DNA of 13,050 nucleotides, taken from the NCBI GenBank assembly GCA_013696065.1, contig JACCZJ010000383.1:1-13050 (forward strand). The letters are read 5' to 3'. This stretch comes from Nocardioidaceae bacterium (lineage in GTDB: Bacteria > Actinomycetota > Actinomycetes > Propionibacteriales > Nocardioidaceae). The notes below the pieces were generated by a model, which searched no databases, was not told the origin of the DNA, and was given only the letters and a program-made list of their open reading frames with translations. Both the position numbers and the translations under genes were made by a program. This document shows, piece after piece, positions 1 to 8,123 of this stretch (the stretch's first letter is position 1; each line of letters starts with the position of its first letter).

Positions 1-383
1 CGCTGACACTCACCGCCGTGCATGGGGTTGGTGACGACGACTCCGGCATCGGATCGGGAGTACTGAACGCCATGCAACAGGTGGGCGGCTCGCTGGGACT
101 GGCGATTCTGAGCACCGTCGCCATCAATGCGGCGGCCGACAAAGGTCGGGAGATCGGCGCGGCGGTTCAGAGTATTTCCGCCCAGGCGACCCAACCGGCG
201 ACCGAGGCAGAGCAGACAGCCTTGACGGAAGCCATCGGGCAGGTGGCCTTTGCCCACGGGTCGACGTACGCGTTCATCGTCGGTGCCGCCATGATTTGGG
301 TTGGTGCGCTGCTCGCGTTCCTCTTCCTCAACGTCAAGCATGAGGAGATCAACGACGCCCCCGCCGCTCCTGCAGCGGTCTGA
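1..383 (+). CDS. MFS drug-efflux transporter, DHA2 (EmrB/QacA) type, 3' end only
   Basis: This is the C-terminal end of a proton-driven multidrug efflux protein of the inner membrane. The reading frame is open from position 3 and runs off the left edge, so the N-terminal part and most of the usual 14 transmembrane helices lie outside. What remains has the DHA2 family's late motif (SGVLNAMQQVGGSLGLA), in which a glycine-rich helix begins after a Gln-Gln-Val. A polar loop of about 45 residues follows, then one last hydrophobic helix (YAFIVGAAMIWVGALLAFLF) and a short charged and Ala/Pro tail. The GTG at 18 is internal and not the real start. The gene converges on the DUF1206 gene, with a single base between the two stop codons. 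The transported substrate cannot be inferred from this fragment. Confidence 0.85.
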   Translation, partial: LTLTAVHGVGDDDSGIGSGVLNAMQQVGGSLGLAILSTVAINAAADKGREIGAAVQSISAQATQPATEAEQTALTEAIGQVAFAHGSTYAFIVGAAMIWVGALLAFLFLNVKHEEINDAPAAPAAV

Positions 384-384
384 G

Positions 385-1197
385 CTAGGAGTTGGTGTCG
401 GCGTAACGAGCCCAGAAGAAGCAGTAGACACCGAAGCAGCCGATACCGACGGCCACGACCGCCAGTAGCCAGGGCCCAAACGATTCATCGAGCAAGGTGC
501 GTAGCGCCACGTCGAGTCCTCCAGCCTTCTTGGAGTCATAGGTCCATGCGGCCCAGACCAGGAGCGCACCCACGATGGCGAGGGCTACTCCTTTGGCGGT
601 GTAGCCGGCCTGTCCTAGCCGCACGACCGTCGTACCCGTGGAACCGGATGTGGCTTGGCTTTGCAGGTCTTTGTCGAACGACGTGCGCACAGCCTTCGAC
701 ACCAGGTAGCCACCGATGAAGATGACGCCAAGGCCAGCGGCACCGACGATCAGCCGTCCTAGCGGGAGCTCCATGACCTGAGCCGTGAGGTGGTCCTCGT
801 TCGACTTCGATTGCTCCCCGAGGGCGCTCTTGGCGGCGCTGAAACCGAGAGCGAGATACACCACGACCCGCCCTGCCGATCCGACTCGTTTGAAGGTGCG
901 CTTGCCGCCGTCCTCACTGCGGTGGCCCCATAACGCGTCGAAGAATTGCCAGATCGCAAGCGCGAGGAACCCGAGCGCGATGATCCACAACAGCAGGGTG
1001 CCGTACGACTTTTGGGCGACCTCCTGGAGGGCGCCTTGTTGGCTGGGCGCCCCTTCGCTCTGACCGAACGCCAGCTGTAGCGCGAGATAGGCGATCAACA
1101 GATGCACGATGCCATAGGCGATGAGCCCGACGCGTACGAGACGCTCAAGCCACTCGCTGTTCTCCACCTGCTGCGCTGCGCTCTTCGCATCCGTCAT
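385..1197 (-). CDS. DUF1206 six-helix integral membrane protein
   Basis: This is a 270-residue membrane protein of the DUF1206 family, which is common in actinobacteria and has no established function. I see three repeats of a helix pair. Hydrophobic segments lie at about residues 22-44, 66-86, 109-126, 148-168, 199-219 and 241-262. The first helix of each pair starts with an Arg/Gly-rich entry (VRVGLIAYGIVH, GSAGRVVVYLALG, GQAGYTAKGVALAIVG), as expected for this family. The length matches the family. The start is ATG at 1197, fixed by a perfect AGGAGG six bases upstream. It is probably transcribed alone: hrpA, on the same strand, ends about 95 bases upstream, and the MFS gene converges from the other side. 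Confidence 0.88.
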   Translation of the reverse strand: MTDAKSAAQQVENSEWLERLVRVGLIAYGIVHLLIAYLALQLAFGQSEGAPSQQGALQEVAQKSYGTLLLWIIALGFLALAIWQFFDALWGHRSEDGGKRTFKRVGSAGRVVVYLALGFSAAKSALGEQSKSNEDHLTAQVMELPLGRLIVGAAGLGVIFIGGYLVSKAVRTSFDKDLQSQATSGSTGTTVVRLGQAGYTAKGVALAIVGALLVWAAWTYDSKKAGGLDVALRTLLDESFGPWLLAVVAVGIGCFGVYCFFWARYADTNS

Positions 1198-1203
1198 CTG
1201 AGA

Positions 1204-1209
1204 CCTCCT
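1204..1209 (-). promoter_or_regulatory. Strong Shine-Dalgarno site of the DUF1206 gene
   Basis: On the minus strand this reads AGGAGG, six bases before the ATG at 1197. It is the best ribosome binding site in the window and decides the start of the DUF1206 protein. It contrasts with several neighbouring genes that have no visible site. Confidence 0.75.
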
Positions 1210-1226
1210 CTAGCCCATGCCGAACA

Positions 1227-1232
1227 GTATTA
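1227..1232 (-). promoter_or_regulatory. Possible -10 element of the DUF1206 gene
   Basis: The minus strand reads TAATAC here, an AT-rich island in a G+C-rich gap of about 95 bases, and lies about 30 bases before the DUF1206 start. No convincing -35 element sits at the right distance. This is a tentative placement only. Confidence 0.25.
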
Positions 1233-1252
1233 GCCAGGTGCAGTTTCGGCGC

Positions 1253-1265
1253 GGGCGGCACGCCC
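1253..1265. terminator. Short G+C-rich hairpin after hrpA
   Basis: GGGCG and CGCCC form a perfect 5-bp inverted repeat around a 3-base loop, 27 bases past the hrpA stop and before the DUF1206 leader. There is no T-run after it on either strand, so it is at best a weak or factor-assisted terminator. It may be a chance feature of G+C-rich DNA. Confidence 0.25.
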
Positions 1266-1291
1266 AATAGGCGCGAGAGTGCGACTGCGCG

Positions 1292-4200
1292 CTACAAGTC
1301 ATGCAGCGCACGCGCGATGCGCTTGACCGAGATGGGCCGCGGCGTGGTCAGCTGCTGCGCCCAGAGGCTGACCCGCAATTCCTCGAGCAGCCACCTGATC
1401 TGCCGCAGTGCCGGTCCCGGAGGCACGGCTGGCGGCAAGGCATTCAACTGATGCAGGTATGACGCCTGTACGTCGGCCACCTGGGCCATCAGCACGGCGT
1501 CGCGACGCGTGTCTTGATGCAGCTTGTCGAGTCGCTGACCCATGGCAGCGAGGTATCTCGGGTAGTTCGACAACGCCTCGAGTCCCGCGTCGGCGACGAA
1601 GCCCGGATAGACCAGCCGCGACCACTGTCCCTTCAGATCTGACAACGCGGGCAGCATCGCGAGCTCGGCTCGGCCGGAGAGGCGACGGTCGATTTCGTGG
1701 GCGGCCGCCAGAGAAAGTCGAGCCAGCCCCACAGCGTGCTGGACCTGCGTGTCCAACTCAGAGCGCACCTGAGCGACGAGGGCTCCGAAGTCCTCACTGT
1801 CCCACCCCGGACCAGCGTCGAGGCCGACCTGGCTGCCGATCAGAAAATCCACAGCGGCGCAATGGCAGTCATCCATCAGCGCGGTGACGCTGCCATGAGG
1901 GCTGAGCCCGAGCACCAACTTCGCGGCATTGTCTAGCTCCTTGACCAGGCGAGCACCCGGAGACGGGATAGCCAGGATCACGAGCTTGCGCAATCCGAGC
2001 CTCGTGACCGCATCTCGCTCGCCCTCACTGCCGAAGACTCTGATCGAGACGGAGTCTCCTTCGTCGACCAGCGCCGGATAACCCTTCACCTCATGGCCGG
2101 CTCGGGTCCGGGTGAAGACCTCCGGCAAAGTGCCGAAATCCCATGAGGTGATGCCCTGCCGCTCGACCGTTGCGGCAGCCGAGGAGATCGCTTCCCCCAT
2201 TGATGTCCGCAGCTCGCCTCGCAGCGAGTCCAGATCCTTGCCTGCACCCAGCACATCGCCGCCTTCGGTCACCACCCGAAACGACAAGCGCAGGTGAGCT
2301 GGCACCTTGTCGAGTGCCCAGTCACCGCGCTGCACCACGGTGCCTGTGGTGCGCCGCAGATGTCGTTCGAGCGCCTCCAGCAATGGCTCTGCCCCCGGGG
2401 TGCCCGCGGCCAAGAAGGCCCGGGCATGGTCAGGCGCAGGCACGAAATTGACCCGCAGCGGCTTGGGCAGTGAACGAATCAGAGCGATCACGAGTTCCTC
2501 CCGCAGGCCCGGCACCGGCCACGAGAAGTCCTCGCTCTCGACCTGCTGCAGAGCCGTCACCGGTATGTCGACTGTGACGCCATCGGTCTCGGTGCCTGGC
2601 TCGAACTGATAGGCCAGTGGCAACGCGGCACCATCGTGTCGCCATACATCGGGGAAGTCGTCGCTGGAGTAGTCAGCAGCGGAGTCATGCACAAGCATCT
2701 CGAGCGAGAACGTCAGCAGGTCGGGGTGTTCGCGTCGAGCCTGCTTCCACCAGGAGTCGAAGTGGGCGACCGAAACCACGTCCGGTCCGACCCGCTGATC
2801 GTAGAAGTCGAAGATCGTCTCGTCGTCGACGACGATGCCTCGACGTCTGGCCCGGTGTTCGAGCTCCGCTGCCTCCTCGAGCAACGCCTGGTTGTGCGCG
2901 AAGAACTGATGCTGCGTGATCCATTCCCCTTGCACCAGGGCGTGGCGGATAAAAATCTCTCGGGCCGCTTCGGCGTCGACGCGGCCGTAGTTGACCTTCC
3001 GTTCGGTGACGATCGGCACGCCATAAAGCGTCACCTTCTCGAGCGCGATGACTGCGCCCTGCTTCTTTTCCCAGTGCGGCTCGCTATAGCTGCGCTTGAC
3101 CAGATGCGCCGCGATCGACTCCGCCCACTCTGGTTCGATGCGTGCGTTGACTCTCCCCCACAACCGGGCGGTCTCGACCAGCTCCGCTGCCATCACGAAG
3201 GCGGGCTGCTTCTTGAACAGCGCCGAGCCGGGGAAGATCGAGAACCGCGCGCCGCGCGCGCCGAGGTAGTCGCGCTTCTCCGGATCCCGCATGCCGATGT
3301 GCGAAAGCAGCCCCGCGAGCAGTGAAAGATGGATGGCCTCGGCCGCGGCGGGTGTCGAATTGAGCTTCAACCCCAGCTGCTTAGCCGCCTCCCGCAGCTG
3401 AGCGTCGAGGTCCTGCCACTCTCGGATCCGCAGATAGTTGAGGAAATCCAACTTGCACATCCGCCGAAAGGCGCTCGACGAACGCTCGCCCTTCTGCTCC
3501 TTGACATAACGCCACAGGTTGAGCAACCCGGCGAAGTCGGAGTCGGCGTCGGCGAACCTCCGGTGTTTCTGGTCGGCTAGCTCCTGCTGCTCGGTCGGTC
3601 GCTCGCGCGGGTCTTGAATCGAGAGGGCCGCCACGATCGTGACGACTTCACGCAGGCAGCCGTTGGTGTCTGCTTCGAGAACCATACGACCGAGTCGCGG
3701 ATCGACCGGCAGCTGAGCGAGCTTGCGCCCAATCGAGGTGAGCCGGGGCGCAACGTCAGGAGCGGGGGTACGGCGGTCGCTGGTCGTCGTACCCACCCCT
3801 GCTGGTTGAGATCGGCGCCCACGCCGCTTCGGGGGAGCCGTCGTGATCGCCCCGATCTCCTCCAGTAACTGCGTGCCCGCTTGCACAGCGCGCTTGTCGG
3901 GTGGCTCCAAGAACGGAAAGCGGGCCATGTCTCCGAGATCAAGGGCCGTCATCTGGAGGATGACCGAGGCCAGATTGGTCCGCAGGATCTCCGGATCGGT
4001 GAACGCCGGCCGAGCCTCGAAGTCCTCTTCGCCGTACAGCCGGATGCAGATCCCGTCAGCGACTCGTCCACACCGTCCCTTGCGCTGATCGGCGCTAGCC
4101 TGCGAGATGGGTTCGATTGGGAGCCGTTGCACCTTGGTACGTGCGCTGAAACGCGAGATCCGAGCCAGGCCAGTGTCGACGACATACCTAATGCCGGGGA

Positions 4201-5116
4201 CCGTCAGCGACGTCTCCGCCACGTTGGTGGCGAGGACCACTCGACGGGTTGCATGTGGCGCGAAGACGCGGTGCTGTTCGGCCGAGGAGAGCCGGGCGTA
4301 GAGCGGAAGGATGTCGAAATCGTTGGGAGACCTGCCACTGCCTGCCCGTGACCCGGGCTGGAGTTGCTTGAGGGCATCGGTGGCATCACGGATCTCGCGT
4401 TCACCGGACACGAACACGAGGATGTCTCCAGGACCTTCGCGCATCAATTCTGAGACGGCCTCGGTGATCCCTTGCGTCTGGTCCTCCTCAAGCTCGCGGT
4501 AGCGGACCTCGACCGGGTAGGTCCGGCCCGACACTTCGATGATGGGAGCGTCGTCGAAGTGGGCGGAGAACCGCTGCGGGTCGATAGTCGCCGACGTGAT
4601 GATGACCTTGAGGTCTGGCCGACGGGGCAACAGCTGCTTGAGGTACCCGAGGATGAAGTCGATGTTGAGGCTGCGCTCGTGCGCCTCGTCCACGATGATC
4701 GTGTCGTATCGGCGAAGGTTGCGGTCACGGTGGATTTCGGCGAGCAGGATGCCATCCGTCATCACCTTGAGCATGGTCGAATCACTGGACCGGTCGGTGA
4801 ATCTGACCTTGTATCCGACGACCTGCCCGAGCTCGGTGCCCAACTCCTCCGCGATACGTTCGGCGACGGTGCGGGCTGCGATTCGTCGGGGTTGAGTGTG
4901 GCTGATGACGTGGCCGTCTCGTCCCCGACCGAGCTCCAGGCAGATTTTCGGCAGCTGAGTGGTCTTGCCGCTTCCGGTCTCCCCCGCCACGATCACGACC
5001 TGGTGCTCGCTGATGGCGGCTGCGATGTCGTCCTTGCGGGCAGAGACCGGCAGCTCTTCGGGGAAGGAGATATGCAGCTGGTGCACGTCGTCGACTGGTG
5101 CAGAGAGCTCCGGCAT
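1292..5116 (-). CDS. hrpA: ATP-dependent RNA helicase HrpA (DEAH box)
   Basis: This is a superfamily 2 DEAH-box RNA helicase of 1,274 residues, about the usual HrpA length. In E. coli HrpA has been linked to mRNA processing and rescue of stalled ribosomes; here the role is inferred by family. Counted from the chosen start, Walker A GETGSGKT is at 45-52, DEAH at 143-146, SAT at 175-177, motif V (ATNVAETSLTVPG) near 297-308 and motif VI QRKGRCGR at 344-351. A basic linker near 427-455 leads into the HA2 and OB-fold region. The long C-terminal half is as expected for the HrpA-specific DUF3418 region. The ATG at 5116 is preferred because GGACGAG precedes it and the helicase homology begins soon after. 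A frame extension to 5194 would overlap the divergent gene's start. No motif is damaged. The stop is TAG at 1292-1294. Confidence 0.95.
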   Translation of the reverse strand: MPELSAPVDDVHQLHISFPEELPVSARKDDIAAAISEHQVVIVAGETGSGKTTQLPKICLELGRGRDGHVISHTQPRRIAARTVAERIAEELGTELGQVVGYKVRFTDRSSDSTMLKVMTDGILLAEIHRDRNLRRYDTIIVDEAHERSLNIDFILGYLKQLLPRRPDLKVIITSATIDPQRFSAHFDDAPIIEVSGRTYPVEVRYRELEEDQTQGITEAVSELMREGPGDILVFVSGEREIRDATDALKQLQPGSRAGSGRSPNDFDILPLYARLSSAEQHRVFAPHATRRVVLATNVAETSLTVPGIRYVVDTGLARISRFSARTKVQRLPIEPISQASADQRKGRCGRVADGICIRLYGEEDFEARPAFTDPEILRTNLASVILQMTALDLGDMARFPFLEPPDKRAVQAGTQLLEEIGAITTAPPKRRGRRSQPAGVGTTTSDRRTPAPDVAPRLTSIGRKLAQLPVDPRLGRMVLEADTNGCLREVVTIVAALSIQDPRERPTEQQELADQKHRRFADADSDFAGLLNLWRYVKEQKGERSSSAFRRMCKLDFLNYLRIREWQDLDAQLREAAKQLGLKLNSTPAAAEAIHLSLLAGLLSHIGMRDPEKRDYLGARGARFSIFPGSALFKKQPAFVMAAELVETARLWGRVNARIEPEWAESIAAHLVKRSYSEPHWEKKQGAVIALEKVTLYGVPIVTERKVNYGRVDAEAAREIFIRHALVQGEWITQHQFFAHNQALLEEAAELEHRARRRGIVVDDETIFDFYDQRVGPDVVSVAHFDSWWKQARREHPDLLTFSLEMLVHDSAADYSSDDFPDVWRHDGAALPLAYQFEPGTETDGVTVDIPVTALQQVESEDFSWPVPGLREELVIALIRSLPKPLRVNFVPAPDHARAFLAAGTPGAEPLLEALERHLRRTTGTVVQRGDWALDKVPAHLRLSFRVVTEGGDVLGAGKDLDSLRGELRTSMGEAISSAAATVERQGITSWDFGTLPEVFTRTRAGHEVKGYPALVDEGDSVSIRVFGSEGERDAVTRLGLRKLVILAIPSPGARLVKELDNAAKLVLGLSPHGSVTALMDDCHCAAVDFLIGSQVGLDAGPGWDSEDFGALVAQVRSELDTQVQHAVGLARLSLAAAHEIDRRLSGRAELAMLPALSDLKGQWSRLVYPGFVADAGLEALSNYPRYLAAMGQRLDKLHQDTRRDAVLMAQVADVQASYLHQLNALPPAVPPGPALRQIRWLLEELRVSLWAQQLTTPRPISVKRIARALHDL

Positions 5117-5198
5117 GGCTCGTCCAGCATAGAAGCGGAAAGCTGTCCACTTGGTTCCTCGTGAAATTCGATCCGGGCCACTGCCTGCGCTCAACGGC

Positions 5199-5204
5199 TA
5201 CTCT
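5199..5204 (+). promoter_or_regulatory. Candidate -10 element for a leaderless start of the PemK/MazF-like gene
   Basis: TACTCT fits the actinobacterial TAnnnT pattern and lies exactly six bases before the ATG at 5211. There is no Shine-Dalgarno sequence before that ATG, so transcription could start at or next to the start codon. The hexamer 18 bases further upstream is a poor -35 element (about three of six matches). Confidence 0.35.
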
Positions 5205-5210
5205 GCCGAT

Positions 5211-5753
5211 ATGTTGTTGAGTTCTCTCGGACGCAAGGTCGCGTTGGTCGTCACTCAGCAGGTGCGCAAGCGCCAGCAGCGACCAACAGAGCCGCCGCCA
5301 CCGTTCGCCGCTGCTCCGACGCCCAATGAAGGGGTGGCCGACGATGCCGCGAGCTCCCCAGCCGCCGCAGGCGAGCTTCAGATCGAGTACTCGCCCACTC
5401 CCGACGGGCAGCCCGACCCCGGAGAGGTTGTCTGGACGTGTGTGCCCTACGAGGACGACCCTTCGCAAGGCAAGGACAGGCCTGTGTTGATCATTGGCCG
5501 GCTCGGCAACCAGCTCGGCGGCTTGATGTTGTCGAGCCAAGACCATGACGTCGACGCCGAAGACGAGGCAAAGTGGGGTCGCTACTGGATGGATGTCGGC
5601 TCTGGAGAATGGGACAGCAGCGGCCGTCCCAGTGAGGTTCGACTCAACCGGCTGCTCACCGTCGACCCAGACCAGGTACGGCGGGAGGGCGCCACCCTAG
5701 ATCGAATGCTCTTTGACGAGGTCGTGGCCGCCTCTCGTTCCCACCTCACCTAA
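5211..5753 (+). CDS. PemK/MazF-family toxin-fold protein, no adjacent antitoxin
   Basis: This is a 180-residue protein whose C-terminal half resembles the PemK/MazF fold, the endoribonuclease toxins that cut single-stranded RNA. Residues 70-95 (PGEVVWTCVPYEDD, then GKDRPVLIIG) match the opening strands, including the usual Arg-Pro before a hydrophobic strand. Then come MLSSQDHD near 106-113 and the family-like SEVRLNRLL near 141-149. Residues 1-60 are extra: a basic, partly hydrophobic start followed by a Pro/Ala-rich, probably disordered linker. Typical MazF toxins are near 110 residues, so the N-terminal extension is unusual. No small antitoxin gene lies on either side: hrpA is divergent upstream and the antiporter is convergent downstream. 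It may be a solitary RNase or a non-toxic relative. The ATG at 5211 is preferred over a GTG at 5151, which would run into the hrpA leader. Confidence 0.75.
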   Translation: MLLSSLGRKVALVVTQQVRKRQQRPTEPPPPFAAAPTPNEGVADDAASSPAAAGELQIEYSPTPDGQPDPGEVVWTCVPYEDDPSQGKDRPVLIIGRLGNQLGGLMLSSQDHDVDAEDEAKWGRYWMDVGSGEWDSSGRPSEVRLNRLLTVDPDQVRREGATLDRMLFDEVVAASRSHLT

Positions 5754-7606
5754 CCCAGGACCTCGTCGGCGTAGCACCATCGCCAGGCCTCGCCCGGCTC
5801 AAAGCTTCTGATCACCGTGTGGTCCGTTTCGCTGTAGTGGCCAGAGGCGTGCCTGTTGGGAGACGAGTCACAGCATCCGACGTATCCGCACGTCATACAC
5901 AGGCGAAGGTGCACCCAGTCGGTGCCTTCCGCCAGGCATTTTTCGCAGCCGTCGGGGCTGGTCGGCTTTGGCGTGCCGTCGAGGCTGCGAATGTGCTCGC
6001 AGCCGGCGTGGGACGCTGGTGCGGTCAAAGCCTCATCACGCTGCTCTCCACCCCACGTGTCGTGGAGGTCGAGGACGGTTTCCTCGACATCGATGGTATG
6101 CATGACGTCACGGAGGATGTCGTCGGGCACCAGCCCTTCGTTGCGGAGCTCGATCAGCTTTTCCCGCTCAGCGGCGATGGTCGAGACGCGCAGTCGTGCG
6201 TATGCGCGGCTTGGAGTTTCATCGGAACTGCCCAGCCGCTCCCACATGGCCTCCGACAGCTCGGAGCTGCGGCGTCGTACCCGGTCGACGACCTCGGTGC
6301 GGTCCGAGTCGGTAACCACCTCCTCGAGACGCGCCAGCCCGGCTGCTGCCGCCCGCTGTTGCACGCTTGCCGCTTGGAGCGCGTCCTCGGCGGGGTCCGG
6401 CCCGCCCAGGCGGAGATGTCTCAGAACCCAGGGCAACGTGGACCCCTGCACCAGCAAGGTCACTGCGACGACGATGAGGGCGATCAGAATCAAAACCTCG
6501 CGATGGGGGGTCTCCGGCGGCAAGATAAAGGCCGCTGCCAAGGTGACGACGCCGCGCATTCCAGCCCATGACACCGCAGCAGGGTGGGTCCACGGCGGGA
6601 ACGGGTCTTTGGCTCTGACAGCTGGGATCAGACGCGGCAGGTAGGTGGCCGGGAACACCCAGATTGGTCGCACCACGATGACCGTGAGTGGGACCGCGAC
6701 ACATGCGACGACGATGTCTCGGGCCGGCAGTTCACTGGCACCCGCCGCCTCGACGATCCGGACCACCTGCAGACCAATCAGCAAGAACACCGTGTTCTCG
6801 AGGATGAACTCGAACGTCGCCCAGTTGGTCTTCTCGTGGACTCGTGATGAAGCTGATTGCATCAGATGGGACTTGTGACTGAGCAGCAAACCGGTGATGA
6901 CGACCGCGAGCACCCCAGACCAATGGAACTCCTCCGCGACGAGGTAGGAGACGAACGGTGTGACGATCGAGATGGCAGTGTCGGTGACCTCGTCCTTGAC
7001 GTAGAAGCGCAGGCGGCCGGTGAGAACCGCCACCACAACACCCACGGCGATGCCGCCGACCGCGGTGATTAGAAAGTCCAGGCCCACCTCCCAGACGGTG
7101 ATGGAACCAGCTGCGATCGCCGAGCGCAGCGCCACCAGCGCGGTGGCGTCGTTGACAAGGCTCTCGCCTTGCAGGATGCTCATCAGCCGCCGCGGCATAC
7201 CGACCCGACGTGCGATCGCGGTGGCTGCCACCGCGTCGGGCGGCGCGACCACGGCACCGAGCGCGAACGCCGCTGCTGCCGGGACCGGCAGCAGCCACCA
7301 CACCACCAAACCCACCACGGCCGTGTTGACGATCACGAGACCAACCGAGAGCAAGGCGATGGGTCGCACGTTGCGGCGGAAGTCGATGAGGGAGGTGTTC
7401 AGCGCCGCCGCGTAGAGGAGTGGCGGCAGGAAAACGATCAGCACCAGCTCCGGGCTGAGCTCGAAGTCAGGAACCCCCGGCAGAAACGAGGCGATGACCC
7501 CGACGACCGTCAAGACGAGCGGTGCCGGAAGCGGAAGGCGCCGCGATGCAGCGCTGACCAAGATCACGACAGCAAGCATCGTCACGACCGCGACGGGGGG
7601 GCTCAT
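5750..7606 (-). CDS. Na+/H+ antiporter (CPA1 family) with C-terminal UBP-type zinc finger
   Basis: This 618-residue inner-membrane cation/proton antiporter should exchange Na+ (or K+) for H+ in pH and salt homeostasis. The first 400 residues or so are a chain of hydrophobic helices with CPA1 landmarks: FLPPLLYAAAL in an early helix, AVVAPPDAVAATAIA, and GESLVNDATALV, where the Asn-Asp pair is the expected ion-binding site. A soluble, helix-rich, charged region fills about 410-530. The last 83 residues form a UBP-type zinc finger. Ligand candidates are C536, H538, C554, C557, C570, C573, C578 or C579, H586, H590 and H596, with an aromatic cluster (WRWCY) near 608-612. The Arg-Tyr pair that eukaryotic UBP fingers use to grip ubiquitin tails is not seen after GCC. 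The ATG at 7606 opens directly into the first helix and has no Shine-Dalgarno site. The stop overlaps that of the convergent PemK/MazF-like gene. Confidence 0.92.
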   Translation of the reverse strand: MSPPVAVVTMLAVVILVSAASRRLPLPAPLVLTVVGVIASFLPGVPDFELSPELVLIVFLPPLLYAAALNTSLIDFRRNVRPIALLSVGLVIVNTAVVGLVVWWLLPVPAAAAFALGAVVAPPDAVAATAIARRVGMPRRLMSILQGESLVNDATALVALRSAIAAGSITVWEVGLDFLITAVGGIAVGVVVAVLTGRLRFYVKDEVTDTAISIVTPFVSYLVAEEFHWSGVLAVVITGLLLSHKSHLMQSASSRVHEKTNWATFEFILENTVFLLIGLQVVRIVEAAGASELPARDIVVACVAVPLTVIVVRPIWVFPATYLPRLIPAVRAKDPFPPWTHPAAVSWAGMRGVVTLAAAFILPPETPHREVLILIALIVVAVTLLVQGSTLPWVLRHLRLGGPDPAEDALQAASVQQRAAAAGLARLEEVVTDSDRTEVVDRVRRRSSELSEAMWERLGSSDETPSRAYARLRVSTIAAEREKLIELRNEGLVPDDILRDVMHTIDVEETVLDLHDTWGGEQRDEALTAPASHAGCEHIRSLDGTPKPTSPDGCEKCLAEGTDWVHLRLCMTCGYVGCCDSSPNRHASGHYSETDHTVIRSFEPGEAWRWCYADEVLG

Positions 7607-7612
7607 GTCGGT

Positions 7613-7642
7613 ATTGTTTCAGCCGCCGGGTTCAGCTTTCAC
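7613..7642 (-). promoter_or_regulatory. Candidate promoter of the antiporter gene, leaderless geometry
   Basis: On the minus strand, GTGAAA (7642-7637, four of six matches to TTGACA), an 18-base spacer and AACAAT (7618-7613, four of six matches to TATAAT) end exactly six bases before the ATG at 7606. With no Shine-Dalgarno site present, transcription could begin at the start codon. Both boxes are imperfect, so this remains a suggestion. Confidence 0.3.
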
Positions 7643-7691
7643 CAAATCTTGCCGCCACATCTGTAGTCACCGCTGACCACGAGGTTCCAGT

Positions 7692-8123
7692 TCAGTCGAA
7701 GCCCTCGCGCCGTCGCCGAGCCTGCCCCTTGAGGCGGGCAGCGACATTGATGACCTGTTGACGCTTGGACTGCTCGGCCAGCCGGGCCCGCACCTGATCA
7801 GGGGTCATCTTCTTCGAGAGGTCGACGTGCTCGATGAGCGCTGCAAGCTGTCCGACACCTTGGCCGCCGACGAGAGGCGGATAAACCGCGACCGGAGATC
7901 CCTTGCTGAATACCACCCAGTGCTCTCGACCCTCGTGGAATACGTTGAGCAAGGCCCCTTCTATGACGGTGTCGGCGTGGTTGAGCGCTGTGCGGCGGGA
8001 AGCGAAGGAGGCGATGGCCTGCTGCGCTGCCGTGGTCGCTGGCTTCGCAGCATGTTTCCACAACAGCTGAGCCTGCGGTCCATACTTCAACGCCTTCTTG
8101 CCCGCCGGACCGATCCAACTCAT
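7692..8123 (-). CDS. Conserved-looking hypothetical protein, 143 residues
   Basis: I do not recognise a named domain. From ATG at 8123 the product is 143 residues. It has a basic N-terminus (MSWIGPAGKKALKYGP), then an amphipathic helical stretch rich in Ala, Lys and Trp. The compact middle reads like a small beta sheet (ADTVIEGALLNVFHEGREHW, then VVFSKGSPVAVYPPL). An acidic-to-basic helix follows, and the tail (KGQARRRREGF) is strongly positive. There is no signal peptide or membrane segment, so it is probably cytoplasmic and could bind nucleic acid or another acidic partner. The frame is open further upstream to 8267, but GGGTGA just before 8123 and the change in character favour the shorter form. 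The antiporter lies 85 bases downstream on the same strand, so co-transcription is possible but not shown. Confidence 0.7.
   Translation of the reverse strand: MSWIGPAGKKALKYGPQAQLLWKHAAKPATTAAQQAIASFASRRTALNHADTVIEGALLNVFHEGREHWVVFSKGSPVAVYPPLVGGQGVGQLAALIEHVDLSKKMTPDQVRARLAEQSKRQQVINVAARLKGQARRRREGFD

Noticed and set aside
2636..5164. Long open frames on the plus strand across hrpA (for example 2636-3325 and 4472-5164).
   Set aside because: They lie antisense to well-conserved hrpA motifs, have no family resemblance or ribosome sites, and are expected in G+C-rich DNA.
5117..5194. N-terminal extension of HrpA to a start at 5194.
   Set aside because: It adds 26 residues without helicase character and would reach close to the divergent gene's start. 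The ATG at 5116 has a Shine-Dalgarno-like GGACGAG.
5211..5753. Toxin-antitoxin pair around the PemK/MazF-like gene.
   Set aside because: No small open frame with an antitoxin-like DNA-binding N-terminus lies beside it on either strand.
5819..6644. Plus-strand open frames opposite the antiporter's C-terminal half.
   Set aside because: They are antisense to the zinc finger and helical region. Composition is odd, with no recognisable domain.
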